Source of the DNA: Trileptium ribeirensis
Taxonomy: Eukaryota; Nematoda; Enoplea; Enoplida; Thoracostomopsidae
DNA: 64,000 nt
Direction: 5' to 3'
NCBI GenBank assembly: GCA_030248225.1
Contig: JASANE010024786.1
Span: forward strand, 1 to 64,000
Below are positions 48,975 through 60,574 of this stretch, piece by piece. The first letter of the stretch is position 1. Each line of letters opens with the position of its first letter. Position numbers and translations under genes: made by a program. The notes beneath the pieces were generated by a model. It was not told the origin of the DNA and searched no databases. It saw only the letters and a program-made list of their open reading frames with translations.

Positions 48975-50329
48975 GTGTGTTTATGTTATTTAAATTCTGC
49001 GGAACCTGTAAAAATAAAAGGTTGTTTTATATTATTATTATGTAGTTGTTACTTAATCGATAAAGACGATAAAGTATAAGTCTGTCTCCAAATTACCAAA
49101 GTTACATCTGGCGCATGGTCTAGGTGGTCTTGAACTACCGTACCAGGGAGGGCTGACAGCACATGTGCGGTGATTCTACACAGTTTATGCGGGTGATTTT
49201 CTGTAGCTGTAGGAGGAGCGACAATAATAGTGTAATATAATGACTGACTGCAATTATGCATATATAGAAACGATTTTTAGACATGCACAGATAAAACAGG
49301 GGATATATTCTGGTTTCTTCACAAAATCAAAATCATCAAATTCATCAAAATTTTACTGGGGTGCGCCGGCTGCAACCTGTGGAAACTGGAAAAAACCGTA
49401 CCGCCAGGTTAACTGGGGGTTTATAATTTCATTTTTAGTTTTTTAAGCATTAGTAATTTTTTCGTCGTTTTTTTATTTATGTACTGAAAATGTGTATGTT
49501 GTCCGCGCTTCATTTTTCTATTAGGATCATTTTGTCATAATCGAAGTATAAGCAGTAGTATTGAATTTTGCTAAGACAGTCTTTGTTAGGATGATCATTT
49601 TTGATGTCACTTCAAAAGACCTGGTTGTGTTTGGGAGGGTGACCTGAGGCAATCAAAAATTGACTTGGGCCATGACTTGACGGACCGCCCAATTTTTGGG
49701 AAAGCTTCAAAATCGGCCGCTTCCGCGGACAGACTAGATGTTGCAGGCAATATTACATACTTTGAGAAAGTGAAACGTTCGGTAATTTCAGCTGTACAAT
49801 AAATTACCTAGGGCATATATTGTGAAGGGGCCAGTGTATTACTGCTAGACGTTTTTGAGACACGGCCAAATGGATGCAAAATATTATTTCGGGTATTGCG
49901 TTTTTGTCATTGCATACAATGATATTGCCATTACATACATAATGATTATATTTAGTGTTGATTGGCAGCAACGTTATAGTTATAACGGGACATAGGTTAC
50001 ATTGGGGTACCTCTGGCCTGCTCGTTAGCTCTGAGTTCAGAGCTTATGGGTAATTTTGTAATTGGTTCTTAATTTTGTTTGCCAAAATGTAACTTTTATG
50101 CTTGAAATGCCGGTGAAATTAACCTGCATGCTAAGTGGATTGCAGAATGTGCCAAGAATTCATGTATCGTTTTAAAAATAAGAACGATTAATGTTAATAA
50201 TTTGGCTGAATCATTGAAACTAGGATTATGAAGCCCAAACTGATAATTTTACCGGTGCGACTGCTTTTTATTTGTACGGATAGTGGGATTCATTTAGAGG
50301 GTGTTATTTTATTGCACTTTCTCGTTTAG
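48975..50329. other. DLG5 intron with diverged G-rich repeat
   Basis: About 49355-49420 (GGGGTGCGCCGGCTGCAACC) and 49625-49720 (GGGAGGGTGACCTGAGGC) match the dispersed blocks at 42.5 and 47.8 kb. Nothing else recognised. Confidence 0.45.
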
Positions 50330-50433
50330 ATTCGGGCATCTCATTGGAAGACGGCGTGTATGTGACTAAAATCAAGCTTAGTTCGCCCGCTGCAAAAACG
50401 GGCACTGTGGCAATTGGCGATCGCGTCGTATAC
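50330..50433 (+). CDS. DLG5: DLG5 exon, PDZ2 first part
   Basis: Two bases plus 34 codons between TTCTCGTTTAG and GTATAC|GTAAGT. DSGISLEDGVYVTKI then SSPAAKTGTVAIGDRVV is very close to the vertebrate DLG5 PDZ2 (DSGISLENGVY, GSPAAKEGSLAVGDRIV). This is the clearest single match in the window. The following intron holds the 2.9-kb minisatellite foldback element, so PDZ2 is interrupted by 4.5 kb. Confidence 0.97.
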
Positions 50434-50705
50434 GTAAGTTGTCAGATTCAAGGAATATTTTCTACTCTCATGAACCCGATCTACGAGCAAGAACTGCCTT
50501 TGCAACGTTTCATTAGAATTGCAACATAATACAAGTATCAAAAAATGATCGAAGAAGCTATATACCTTCAGGTTTATCAGCCGAGGTTGTTTGAGTGACA
50601 ATATGCACTTTCCGTCAAACATTAAATGCTGCTCGCTGGGAATGCTTAGGCAGCCGTCCTTTTTCAACGAATGTTGGAAATTCGTGTCACAGTAGTATTC
50701 TTGTT

Positions 50706-50895
50706 CAGGGGCGCACCCAGGATTTTGTGTGGGAGGGGTCCGGTGCCTAATTGTGGTCATAGTCTGCTGCTGGTTTATTCCGATATCCGGAAGTGAAAGT
50801 TTTAACAGGGAGATCCTCTTGATGAAAATTAAATTTACTGTTGACCCTGTCTTGGGGGGCGGTGGTCCGGACTCCTAGAATTCCTCAGAGTGCGC
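50706..50895. mobile_element. Possible short hAT-like MITE
   Basis: CAGGGGCGCACCCAGGATTT at 50706 resembles the common CAGGGGCG-type hAT end. The segment closes with GGTCCGGACTCC..CAGAGTGCGCC near 50895, a degraded inverse. No clear target duplication. Confidence 0.4.
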
Positions 50896-51586
50896 CAAAG
50901 TTCTTTACTTACACAATAAAAGCGTTTAAATTTCTATAAAGCCTCCGCTTGCCTATAGGTTTTTAGGATTACTTAATGTAATGATAGCAACGCTATTTTA
51001 TGTTGTGTACAATACATGATAGCTAAGGTCCTTCACAGTTAAACATATGTCCAAGTCGACAGATTGTTTCAAATTTTTGTATTATTTCGAACGCTTTCGA
51101 ATTTTTAGCCACTGGTGTAAGGAATAAAGGCCCATAAAAATTTGGGATGTACTGGATAATAATAACACGGTATCATTAATGTATTCTAGTGTATTACTGA
51201 TGTATTATAACTTTTCTGGGGTTTTGACTAAGCCGAGCAATCTCAGTTTTGGATCTTAGTTAAATTTAGCTACATTATGTAAATAGTTTGCATCATTCAC
51301 AGAAAAGTGCGTGCAAGAATTGCACACCGCAAGCTATTGCAGCGACCATGTTGTAAGAAAACAATATTGTCATGGTATTGTTATTGCAAACATAGCGCAA
51401 TCAATAGCACAAGTTAAAATATTGTTTCTACAATAACATTGGCTTTTATTGCACTCTCTATAGCAGAAGCAAAAATATGGCCGCTACAATGATATTGGCT
51501 TGTGTTGCACAACCGCAGAACGGTCGAGTTTTTGCTGCGTCAAAAGCAGCTAGTTGTATTGTAGCAACGATATAATGCTCTCTGAG

Positions 51587-52235
51587 TTTGATAATGGTTC
51601 CCCCAGATTGATATGGGTGCCCCCTCCAGTTTGATATTGCAACACCTCTCCAGTTTGTCATTGGTGCCCCCTTCAATTTGGTATTGGTGCCCCGTCTAGT
51701 TTGATATTAGTACCCACCTTCAATTTGATATTGGTGTCCCCCTCCAGTTTGGTATTGGTGCTCCCTCCTGTTTGATATTGGTGCCCCTTCCAGTTTAATA
51801 TTGGTACCCCTATTCAAATTTGATATTGGTGTTCCTCTCCAGTTTGGTATTGGTGCTCTCTCCTGTTTGATATTGGTGCTCCCTCCTGTTTGATATTGGT
51901 GCCCCTCCAGTTTAATATTGGTGCCCCCTCCAGTTTGGTATTGGTGCTCCCTCCAGTTTAATGTTGGTACCATACAGTTTGATATTGCTCTCCCCGCCAG
52001 TTTGATATTGGTGCGGTCTCCAGTTTGATAGATGTGTCCCTCTCCAGTTTTGTATTGGTGTCCCCCTCGAGTTTTGCATTGGTGTCTCACTCCAGTTTCA
52101 TATCGGTGTCTCCTTTCAGTTTGATATTGGTGCCTTCTCGAGTTTGATAGTGGTTTCCCCCTCCAGTTTGATATTAGTGCCCCCAGTTTGACATTGGTGC
52201 CCCCTTCAGCTTGATATTGGTCCCCTTCCAGGTTT
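51587..52235 (-). repeat. Minisatellite array, reverse orientation
   Basis: Roughly 27 units near CTCCAGTTTGATATTGGTGC, on the plus strand reading as the complement of the array after 52253. The 127-codon minus frame across it is repeat-derived. Confidence 0.93.
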
Positions 52236-52252
52236 TATTTTGTTTCAGTTGG

Positions 52253-53915
52253 AGTGGGGGACCAATATCAAGTTGGAGGGGGCACAAATTTCAAACTGGA
52301 GGAGGGCACCAATTTCGAACTGGAGGAGGGCACCAATATCAAACTGGAGGGGGACACCACTATCAAACTAGAAGGGGACACCACTATCAAACTGGATGAG
52401 GGCACCAATATCATACTACAGGGAAACACCAATATCAAACTAGAGTGGGCACTAATATCAAACTGGAGGGGCACCAATACCAAACTGGAGGGGGGCACCA
52501 ATATTAAACTGGAGTGGGCATCAATATAAAGCTGGTGAAGACGCTACTATCAAACTGGAGGGGGCACCAATATCAAATTGGAGGGGCACCAATATCAAAA
52601 TGGAGTGGGCACCAATATCAAACTTGAATAGGACATCAATATCAAACTGAAGGATGTACCAATATCAGACTCGAGTGGGGGCACCAATATCAAGCTCGAG
52701 GATGGCATCAATATAAAACTGGAGGAGACACTACTATCAAACTGGAGGGGGCACCAATATCAAATTAGAGGGGGACACCACTATCAAACTAGAAGGGGAC
52801 ACCACTATCAAACTAGAAGGGGACACCACTATCAAACTGGATGAGGGCACCAATATCATACTGCAGGGAAACACCAATATATCAAACTAGAGTGGGCACT
52901 AATATCAAACTGGAGGGGCACCAATATCAAATTGGAGGGGCACCAATACCAAATTGGAGGGGGGCACCAATATTAAACTGGAGTGAGCATCAATATAAAG
53001 CTGGTGAAGACGCTACTATCAAACTGGAGGGGGCACCAATATCAAATTGGAGGGGCACCAATATCAAAATGGAGTGGGCACCAATATCAAACTTGAATAG
53101 GACATCAATATCAAACTGAAGGATGTACCAATATCAGACTCGAGTGGGGGCACCAATATCAAGCTCGAGGATGGCATCAATATAAAACTGGAGGAGACAC
53201 TACTATCAAACTGGAGGGGGCACCAATATCAAATTAGAGGGGGGCACCAATATCAAACTGGAAGGGGACACCACTATCAAACTAGAAGGGGACACCACTA
53301 TCAAACTGGATGAGGGCACTAATATCATACTGCAGGGAAACACCAATATCAAACTAGAGTGGGCACTAATATCAAACTGGAGGGGCACCAATATCAAATT
53401 GGAGGGGCACCAATACCAAATTGGAGGGGGGCACCAATATTAAACTGGAGTGGGCATCAATATAAAGCTGGTGAAGACGCTACTATCAAACTGGAGGGGG
53501 CACCAATATCAAATTGGAGGGGCACCAATATCAAAATGGAGTGGGCACCAATATCAAACTTGAATAGGACATCAATATCAAACTGAAGGATGTACCAATA
53601 TCAGACTCGAGTGGGGGCACCAATATCAAGCTCGAGGATGGCATCAATATAAAACTGGAGGAGACACTACTATCAAACTGGAGGGGGCACCAATATCAAA
53701 CTAGAGGGGGGCACAGTTATCAAACTGCAGGGGGCAATAATAACAAACTGGAGTGGGGGCACCAGTATCAAACTGGAGGGGGCACCAATATCAAACTAAA
53801 GAGAGACATAAATATCAGATTGCAGGGGCATCAATATAAAACTGGATGGCCACCGATATCAAACTGGAGGGGGCACCAATAAGCAACTGGATGGGATCAA
53901 ACTGGGGGCGCCATT
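52253..53915 (+). repeat. Minisatellite array, forward orientation, higher-order
   Basis: Roughly 70 units near ACCAATATCAAACTGGAGGG. A block marked by ACTGGATGAGGGCAC repeats at 52391, 52836 and 53305, so the array has a higher-order period of about 445-469 bp. Frames in all phases are open because the unit lacks frequent stops; none is a gene. Confidence 0.93.
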
Positions 53916-54193
53916 ATCAAATTCAGCAAGCATTATTGTTGCTACTATACCAACTAGCTGCTTTTGACGCAGCAATAACTCGACAGTGCTGCGGTTGTGC
54001 AACACAAGACAATATTATTGTAGGGGCAATGTTTTTGCTTCTGTTATTGAGGGTGCAATAAAAGCCAATGTTGTTGTAGCAGCAATATTTTAGCTTGTGC
54101 TATTGATTGCGCTATGTTTGCAATAACACAATGCCATGACTATATTGTTTTCTTACAACATGGTCGCTGTGTACACTTCTCTGTGAATGATGC

Positions 54194-54946
54194 ATTTAAA
54201 CCTAAGCTATTTTATTTTCAATTGGAAACGTTGGCTATTCGCAACGAACTGCTTAGGGTATCGGGTTGCTTAAAATGTATATAACATAAGCTTTCAGGCT
54301 TCTGTTTGCAACGGAGTATGGTATGTCGCCCCGCTTTTTCTTGCTAACCGAATAAATACTTTTTTGTAAGCGTCGATAATTAACATTTTTTTATATCCGT
54401 ATAGTGCATGTATTATTGAAATTAACTATAAAGGCCTCGAAATTCGATATGTAGTTAATACTAACAGGTATTAACACGGGCGCATACTGCATGTGGTAGT
54501 GGGCTCGATCCAGCATTGTGTCGACATTTTCTGAATGACCTGAACTGTGTATCTCTGCTTTAGGTAATAATATTATTTAGTTGTGTTATATTTTGTGTAA
54601 TCTTTTATTTTATGATTTAAATTTGTATTAATGTAATTCAGATACAGTGAAATCAACGAACACGAGATACGGGATGCGGAATATCGTTAATAATATAGTG
54701 TTATCCATGTTATGTATCATCATTGCATTCGGTCCTGCTGCAGTAATATTGCTTAGCTATTTTGCTATAGTGATTGAAGTTGGACGGGTGATTCGTCTCT
54801 CAATTACAGCTAACAGAAACTTTTGGATACTCTGTTGTAGTTGTGTTCTATTTATAGTGAGTATTGGTTTTAATATTTTTATTGTATAAATTAGTGTTGA
54901 TTCAGTATTATTTATCATCTCCGTCATTGTCAACATTGTGTTACAG
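54194..54946. other. DLG5 intron, nothing recognised
   Basis: AT-rich. An 80-codon hydrophobic frame (54647-54889) has no recognised family and overlaps a minus-strand frame. Confidence 0.45.
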
Positions 54947-55217
54947 GTAAACGATATTCCGGTGTCGGGCAAAAGTGCTCGTGAAGTATCTGACCTAATC
55001 GCCGTCCTATCGAATTCGTTTCGCTCATTAACTGTGTTAAAATGTCCACCGTTGTCCTCTCCAACTACATGTTCATCGTCCTCCGCGTCAGTGCCACCAC
55101 CATTCCCAATAAGCAGTACCGCGTCATCTCGTCACGCCTTTCCAATATCGCCTATGCATGGTTGCAGCAACAACAATGGTCTGTCACTATCGGCAGCTCA
55201 TCAGGATCAGGTTTTAA
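54947..55217 (+). CDS. DLG5: DLG5 exon, PDZ2 second part and Ser-rich linker
   Basis: Ninety codons plus one base between GTGTTACAG and TTTTAA|GTAAGT. VNDIPVSGKSAREVSDLI then SFRSLTVLKC completes PDZ2 (vertebrate INGIALDNKSLNECESLL, SLTLSLLK). The remainder is a Ser/Pro/Thr-rich disordered linker. The carried A joins TC at 57080 to give Ile. The reading frame runs on past the donor to a stop, but phase and the consensus GTAAGT favour splicing. Confidence 0.94.
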
Positions 55218-55310
55218 GTAAGTTGGTAGTGCAAAGCACTGCGGGGTTGTTCGCCCTAGTAGTAGTGAGTTTGGTGATTAGTTAAATGATTAATGTTGAT
55301 GAAATACATA

Positions 55311-56372
55311 CGGGGTGTCTACTACCTGAAAAAACCTAAAAACATGAAAAAACTTGATTTTTAGCAAAAATCCTGAAAAAAACCTGATTTTTTGAGGTCC
55401 GTAGTTATAAAATCGCCAAATACCTGAAAAATGACAAGAAATATCTGATTTTTTTCAATTTTTTTTAACTTCGAAATAATTTTCAGAAGTTATCAGGTTG
55501 TAGATGTCCCGTATAATTTTTTCTATTCCCTTCCTTGAATTAATTAAACGCAAAATTCAATTGCTAATGACTCCGTCTTTCACAATTCCATATGTTGAGA
55601 TTATGTTTCATTTCAGGTTGGCCGGTGGATGGCGTCACTGGTCTCCAGCAATGATTCTGCTTCCCTTCCCATCTCCATAATGATTAATTTATTATATATC
55701 TGAAACATGATTCGGTCGTACTTTCTCCTTTAAATAGAATTATTTTCTTGCGAATGTGTCGAATTTATTCGAATTCGAACCCAATTTTTGATAATTTTGA
55801 TTGAGACTAATGAATAGTTCTGCAAAGAGTTACTCTTTTTTGCGTGAATTTGGAAATATGGACCTAACGGCGAGTAGAAATGAATTGGTTTTGTTAGAAA
55901 CATATTATCAGATTATTTTAGTTAGAAGGCATACGTATTATCGCAAAGTCATAATATGCTTCTAAGTACGAATCATGTTTCAGATATTCTAAACATACCA
56001 TAATTACTTATAACAATACATACCTACATCATGCCATCTTCAACTTTTTTTTGATACATGGCTCAACAGCAGTTTATTTCCCGAATTTCACTGGTTGCAA
56101 AAAGTTCCTTCTGATCTCGAAATTGCGCGCTGTACAGCATGTAGCAAATCGTTTTCACTTGGCAATATGGGCATACAGGCCCTTCGTCGGCACAGCAAGG
56201 GCTCTGCTCATAACGCAGCTATAGCACTGACCACAGGAACTCAGAGCATACCTTATAAATAGGTTGAAAACATGTGCTGAGGGTATTTAAATTCTGTGTG
56301 AAAAACCTGAAAAATTAACCCAAAAACCTGAAAAAACCTAAAAAATGGAGCGAGCCAGCCCGTAGATACCCT
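55311..56372 (+). mobile_element. Degenerate hAT element of a second family
   Basis: The left end CGGGGTGTCTACTACCTGAA and the right end inverse CAGGGTATCTAC match the common hAT terminus CAGGGTGTCTAC. Sub-terminal repeats of CCTGAAAAAACC occur on both sides. TACATA is present on both flanks, offset from a clean 8-bp duplication. It contains a fragment coding for a BED-type zinc finger. It lies in the intron between the exons ending 55217 and starting 57080. Confidence 0.75.
56050..56262 (+). pseudogene. hAT transposase N-terminal fragment, BED finger
   Basis: An open stretch encodes DTWLNSSLFPEFHWLQK, then RCTACSKSFSLGNMG and ALRRHSKGSAH. This gives Cys-x2-Cys (codons 56131 and 56140) and His-x5-His (56191 and 56209), the BED finger layout at the N-terminus of many hAT transposases. 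A nearby ATG (56031) is out of frame through a T-run slip, and a stop occurs at 56260. No catalytic domain remains. The element cannot make a working enzyme as seen. Confidence 0.75.
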
Positions 56373-57079
56373 GTACATAAGTTTATGACTAGCACATGGA
56401 AAAGGTATAGTATGTTACGGACGTGTGTGCTGCTCATTTGAAGTTCGCACGACGTTTATTCGAAAAATTCAGATTTTATTCGAGATCTGTTCGAAATTGT
56501 TAGCTCGCTTTTTATATTTTTTGTTGGAAAGCTATTCGAGATATTAGTATTAGAGTTATATTATTTAATCGAGTTTTGTGCGGATATATAATTTTTTTGA
56601 TTTTACATGTTTACTCATGTTTACATGTACCTATTATTCTTGAAAGCATAATAGGTACCATAGGTACTGGCACATACATATTTTCTTGGGATCGCGGGAA
56701 GTCGGTCCCTGCTGAGGAATGTCGAGAAGCCAGATTACCAACCTTATTAAAATTGGTCTTTTTAGCTAAATAATTTTTAGTTTGTTGCTTACACTGTAAT
56801 AACGTGTTATGAAATGCATTACTTTATGAAATTACTAAACTGTCATTTTTATTTTAATAGAATGCGCTTCTTCCTACAACTGTACTAAGTACAGTTACGG
56901 TAAACAATAGAAGCAATTCTTTGCCAATCGTTCGAGTTAATTTAACAGCTGCCGTACAATTGCTGTTCCCGAACGATGAGCGCACAATTTGCGTTTATAT
57001 TTGACCGTGACAATACCATAATAAGAAAGGTGTTTGTTTATTAATAGTGAAATTCTAGTTATTTTGTCTGTTTTTATAG
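56373..57079. other. DLG5 intron, nothing recognised
   Basis: AT-rich. It contains ATTCGAGATCTGTTCGAAAT (56480-56499), a motif shared with other introns here. No gene. Confidence 0.45.
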
Positions 57080-57558
57080 TCCCCGGTACACACAGCATGT
57101 CCTCAGGTGCTGCCACTTCTGGTTCCAACAGTGCATCAGCCTTTAAGCCGATTGCTCAAAAAGACGAATGTGTCCAAACGACATCGTCTGCCTCGACGGA
57201 GCGTCATCAGTATCAACGTTATTCTCATCATTATTATCAGCAACAGAAGCAGTACCACAGGTCTCAAAATGTGCCTACAACAATTATCCAAACGGATGGC
57301 GTAAATTGTTTTGGTTCAGACGTTGGGCGGACGCAACTCACTGAACATTTCGGGCAATATCTCGGACTTGTAAATGCGCCTGCCGTTGAGTACGTTCAGG
57401 AACGTCAATCTTGCATGCAGCCTACAACAACCGTGGCAGGTATGGATACAACGTCATCGAGTTTGAAAGGTGTCCAACATCTTGCTTCATCTACTGTTGG
57501 TCATGGTGCTTCGAGCATCTCAAGTTCGTCATCCCAACAGAAAACGTTGCTGGATAAA
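57080..57558 (+). CDS. DLG5: DLG5 exon, disordered PDZ2-PDZ3 linker
   Basis: Two bases plus 159 codons between GTTTTTATAG and GATAAA|GTAAGG. The product is rich in Ser, Gln, His and Tyr (HHYYQQQKQYH) and has no fold. KDECVQTT could correspond to the STQTD motif that follows PDZ2 in vertebrate DLG5; this is a weak inference. It ends LLDK and joins IHDKMFG in the next exon in phase 0. Confidence 0.88.
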
Positions 57559-57826
57559 GTAAGGAAGCTGTAATATGGAAATATCATTATTGTGCAGTAA
57601 ATATTAACAAGTTCTCCTATTTGTAATCTGTAATCTGTTTATAAGAAGTGTTATTGTCCATTGACAAATGGTTCTACAATACTTGCAGAAATGACTATCG
57701 CGTTTTCAACGAACGAAAAATTTAACAAAATCTACCTATCTTCAAATAATACAAGCACGCGTGCCAAAAATTTCGACCTATGTTGAACAAATTAATTTTA
57801 GGCTTCTTTCGAACAAAATTTGAAAT

Positions 57827-58352
<526 letters not shown>

Positions 58353-60485
58353 GCTCTCATTTCTGGCGAATTCCGTAAATTATTGAAATAGTGCCACACT
58401 TCTTTTTTTTAAGTGAGAAGGGTGCCATGTAAGGCGTGATAAACCATTTTGCATTTCGAGTGATACGCGTTTCATGTTAGCCGTGAACGAGCTATTTCAA
58501 ACTTAATATTGAATTTAAATAATAAAATTTTGCTTTCCCACGAACGGTCTTCAGCAAAGGAACTGTCGTTTATGGCTAGCATAGCGAGCGTCTTCGCTCT
58601 TTTTGTCGTTACTGCGTCTCGTTCATGTTGCTGCCTAGTAACACAATCAAAAAAGGTCTGAACTCCCATTTCGTTGGCTAAAATTGTCAATAATTTATTT
58701 CACTCTTCATGAAATTTTTGCCTTACCGTGTCGAACTGCGAATATTCCTTGGTGGCCCAATAACATGCTTTAAAGTAGGGTATAATAATACAAATAAAAC
58801 AGTATAGTAACAATATTATTCAAGAGCATCCTCAAATATTTTGCGTCTTCTGTGGTGCTACATTCTCGTAACCAAGTTTGATGGACAGAGTCTATAGATT
58901 TGTCATTTACTACGCTACAAAAGTCAGTTGTGGTAAATGGTGTATATCGGAAGAAAATCACGTGCCCAGAATTTTATGCGTCGTAGTGTAAACTTAACAA
59001 CGACCTCCCTTATAAACAGTTTATACACCAGGTTTGGACCACAGCGTTTTGTCTCATTCTCCTACTACTGCTTGGACACATAAATGGATTCGTGGTACGC
59101 AAATAACCACCCCATTTTTAATATTAATAATAAAAATATCAAAACATTGGCAGTACTCTCTGGCACATTTGTAGGAGACTGTTGTATTGTTAGCAGCTGG
59201 AGTAGCAAGATATGAATATATTCGTGCAGTAAATCATGCATCGCCACATATTAACACGGGGTTGGTAGGTCTAAGAACAATGTCCGTAAATTGAAGAAAG
59301 ACCAGTCACAGTGAAAGACTGTAAGCATTGAACTATACATCAGGAGAATTCAACTATGCAACAAAAGAGGCCTGAATGGAGAAGCCTGAACGCAAAAAAA
59401 TTAACATTTAAGTAACATTAAAATCATTACGCCAGTGAATATTATTTGCGTCATTATAAACAAATTTTAACATTAAGATTTTGCAGTTTTACGCGTTATA
59501 AGAATAGAAATACTGTTAATACCTTTCTTGCAGGCAGTTTCTTTCTTATGCACGAAAATTTAATAAATACCTGCACGCAAAAATAAACGTTTTCCCATTG
59601 CATTCTGGCTAAGCGTGTTAGCATGAGAAAGTTGTTAGTGGGTACATACATATTAAATATTGCAATGAAGTTGTGCTATGTTTACGTTATAAATCGTCCA
59701 TCATTTGGAAGTTTTGTCCACGTACAGCCTGCGTAACCCTTTCAGCGATATGTTGCACGGAACCATACCATTTTTAAATAATACTGTATGGTGTCTAGGA
59801 CATCATCGAATTGCCTGTACGCTATTTTGAATTTCATTTTTAGTGAAGACGGCAGTGTTTGGGAAAGATAATTTTTCACGTTATAGCAATACAATGTAGT
59901 GCCAGTTTCTTTCAGATGCCCTCACTCAGGACTATTAACGATGTGGTGCACAGGATACCAAGAACGTACTTATTATTGTATTTTCCCTATAATTGTTCTT
60001 CCTGCCTTTTGTAAAAACTTTAAAATCTAGGGTGTCGGCGACACTATGTATTTATACAGTATACTGTGTCCATCACACTGTGATTTGTAGTAATGTCCTT
60101 TGTACTATCGTGCGCCATGTTATGACCGTGACTATACAGAGACAAGATTTCCACCTGGTGGGCAACTTATAACGTAAACGCAGCATTATAATAATGTGAT
60201 TTTACTGTTTTTTTCATAGTTGTTGGCTAACTACGTTATCGCTAAAATGACCACTGTTCGCTTGATATTCATTAGCTACTCATTCGCTGAAGATGCGGCA
60301 CTTATTTCCTATAATTCCTGCACAGTTTATGATTTTTATCGAATAATCTCATAAATGTAAAATGATTTTGCCGAATAAGCTGTTTCACAGAAGCATCCAG
60401 TTTTAGGATTGCGTAGCATCCGTGTTATATTAATGCATCTCTATTTATTATGTTATAGAGCCTAGCATTAATTTATATTTTTCAG
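58353..60485. other. DLG5 intron, no recognised gene
   Basis: AT-rich with short minus-strand frames (58472-58690, 58770-58961, 59065-59247). I looked for other histone genes (H4, H2A, H2B, H1) beside the H3 fragment and saw none. Confidence 0.5.
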
Positions 60486-60574
60486 ATTCATGACAAGATG
60501 TTCGGAAAAACTGAAAAGAAAGGCCACGTTCTGTCGACGGCAACAATTCTGCTTGATCCTGCAGAGAGCCAAAC
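60486..60574 (+). CDS. DLG5: DLG5 exon, linker, last exon in window
   Basis: Twenty-nine codons plus two bases (AC) between ATTTTTCAG and CAAAC|GTTAGT. It encodes IHDKMFGKTEKKGHV then LLDPAESQT, basic then acidic, with no recognised domain. It continues phase 0 from 57558. The next exon must supply one base and lies beyond what I can identify; 60575-64000 shows no convincing continuation. Confidence 0.78.

Larger units (their letters stand above)
51290..54193. mobile_element. Foldback element 2 with bidirectional minisatellite
   Basis: Outer arms 51290-51575 and about 53925-54193 are inverted copies: GCATCATTCACAGAAAAGTG at the left end pairs with CACTTCTCTGTGAATGATGC at the right end. Inside is one 23-bp minisatellite, in one orientation from 51587 to 52235 and in the other from 52253 to 53915. 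The switch occurs at a short unique stretch, TTTTATTTTGTTTCAGTTGG. There is no transposase. Target duplication is not clear. It lies in the intron that splits PDZ2. Confidence 0.9.

Noticed and set aside
50341..50760. 139-codon minus-strand frame
   Set aside because: It overlaps the PDZ2 exon antisense and runs into a MITE-like end; no recognised domain.
51707..53586. Long open frames giving repeated NIKLEG/YQTGGG peptides
   Set aside because: They follow the 23-bp minisatellite unit in several phases on both strands; stops are simply rare in the unit.
51290..54193. CRISPR array
   Set aside because: Units are contiguous 23-bp tandem copies with no unique spacers, in a eukaryotic intron.
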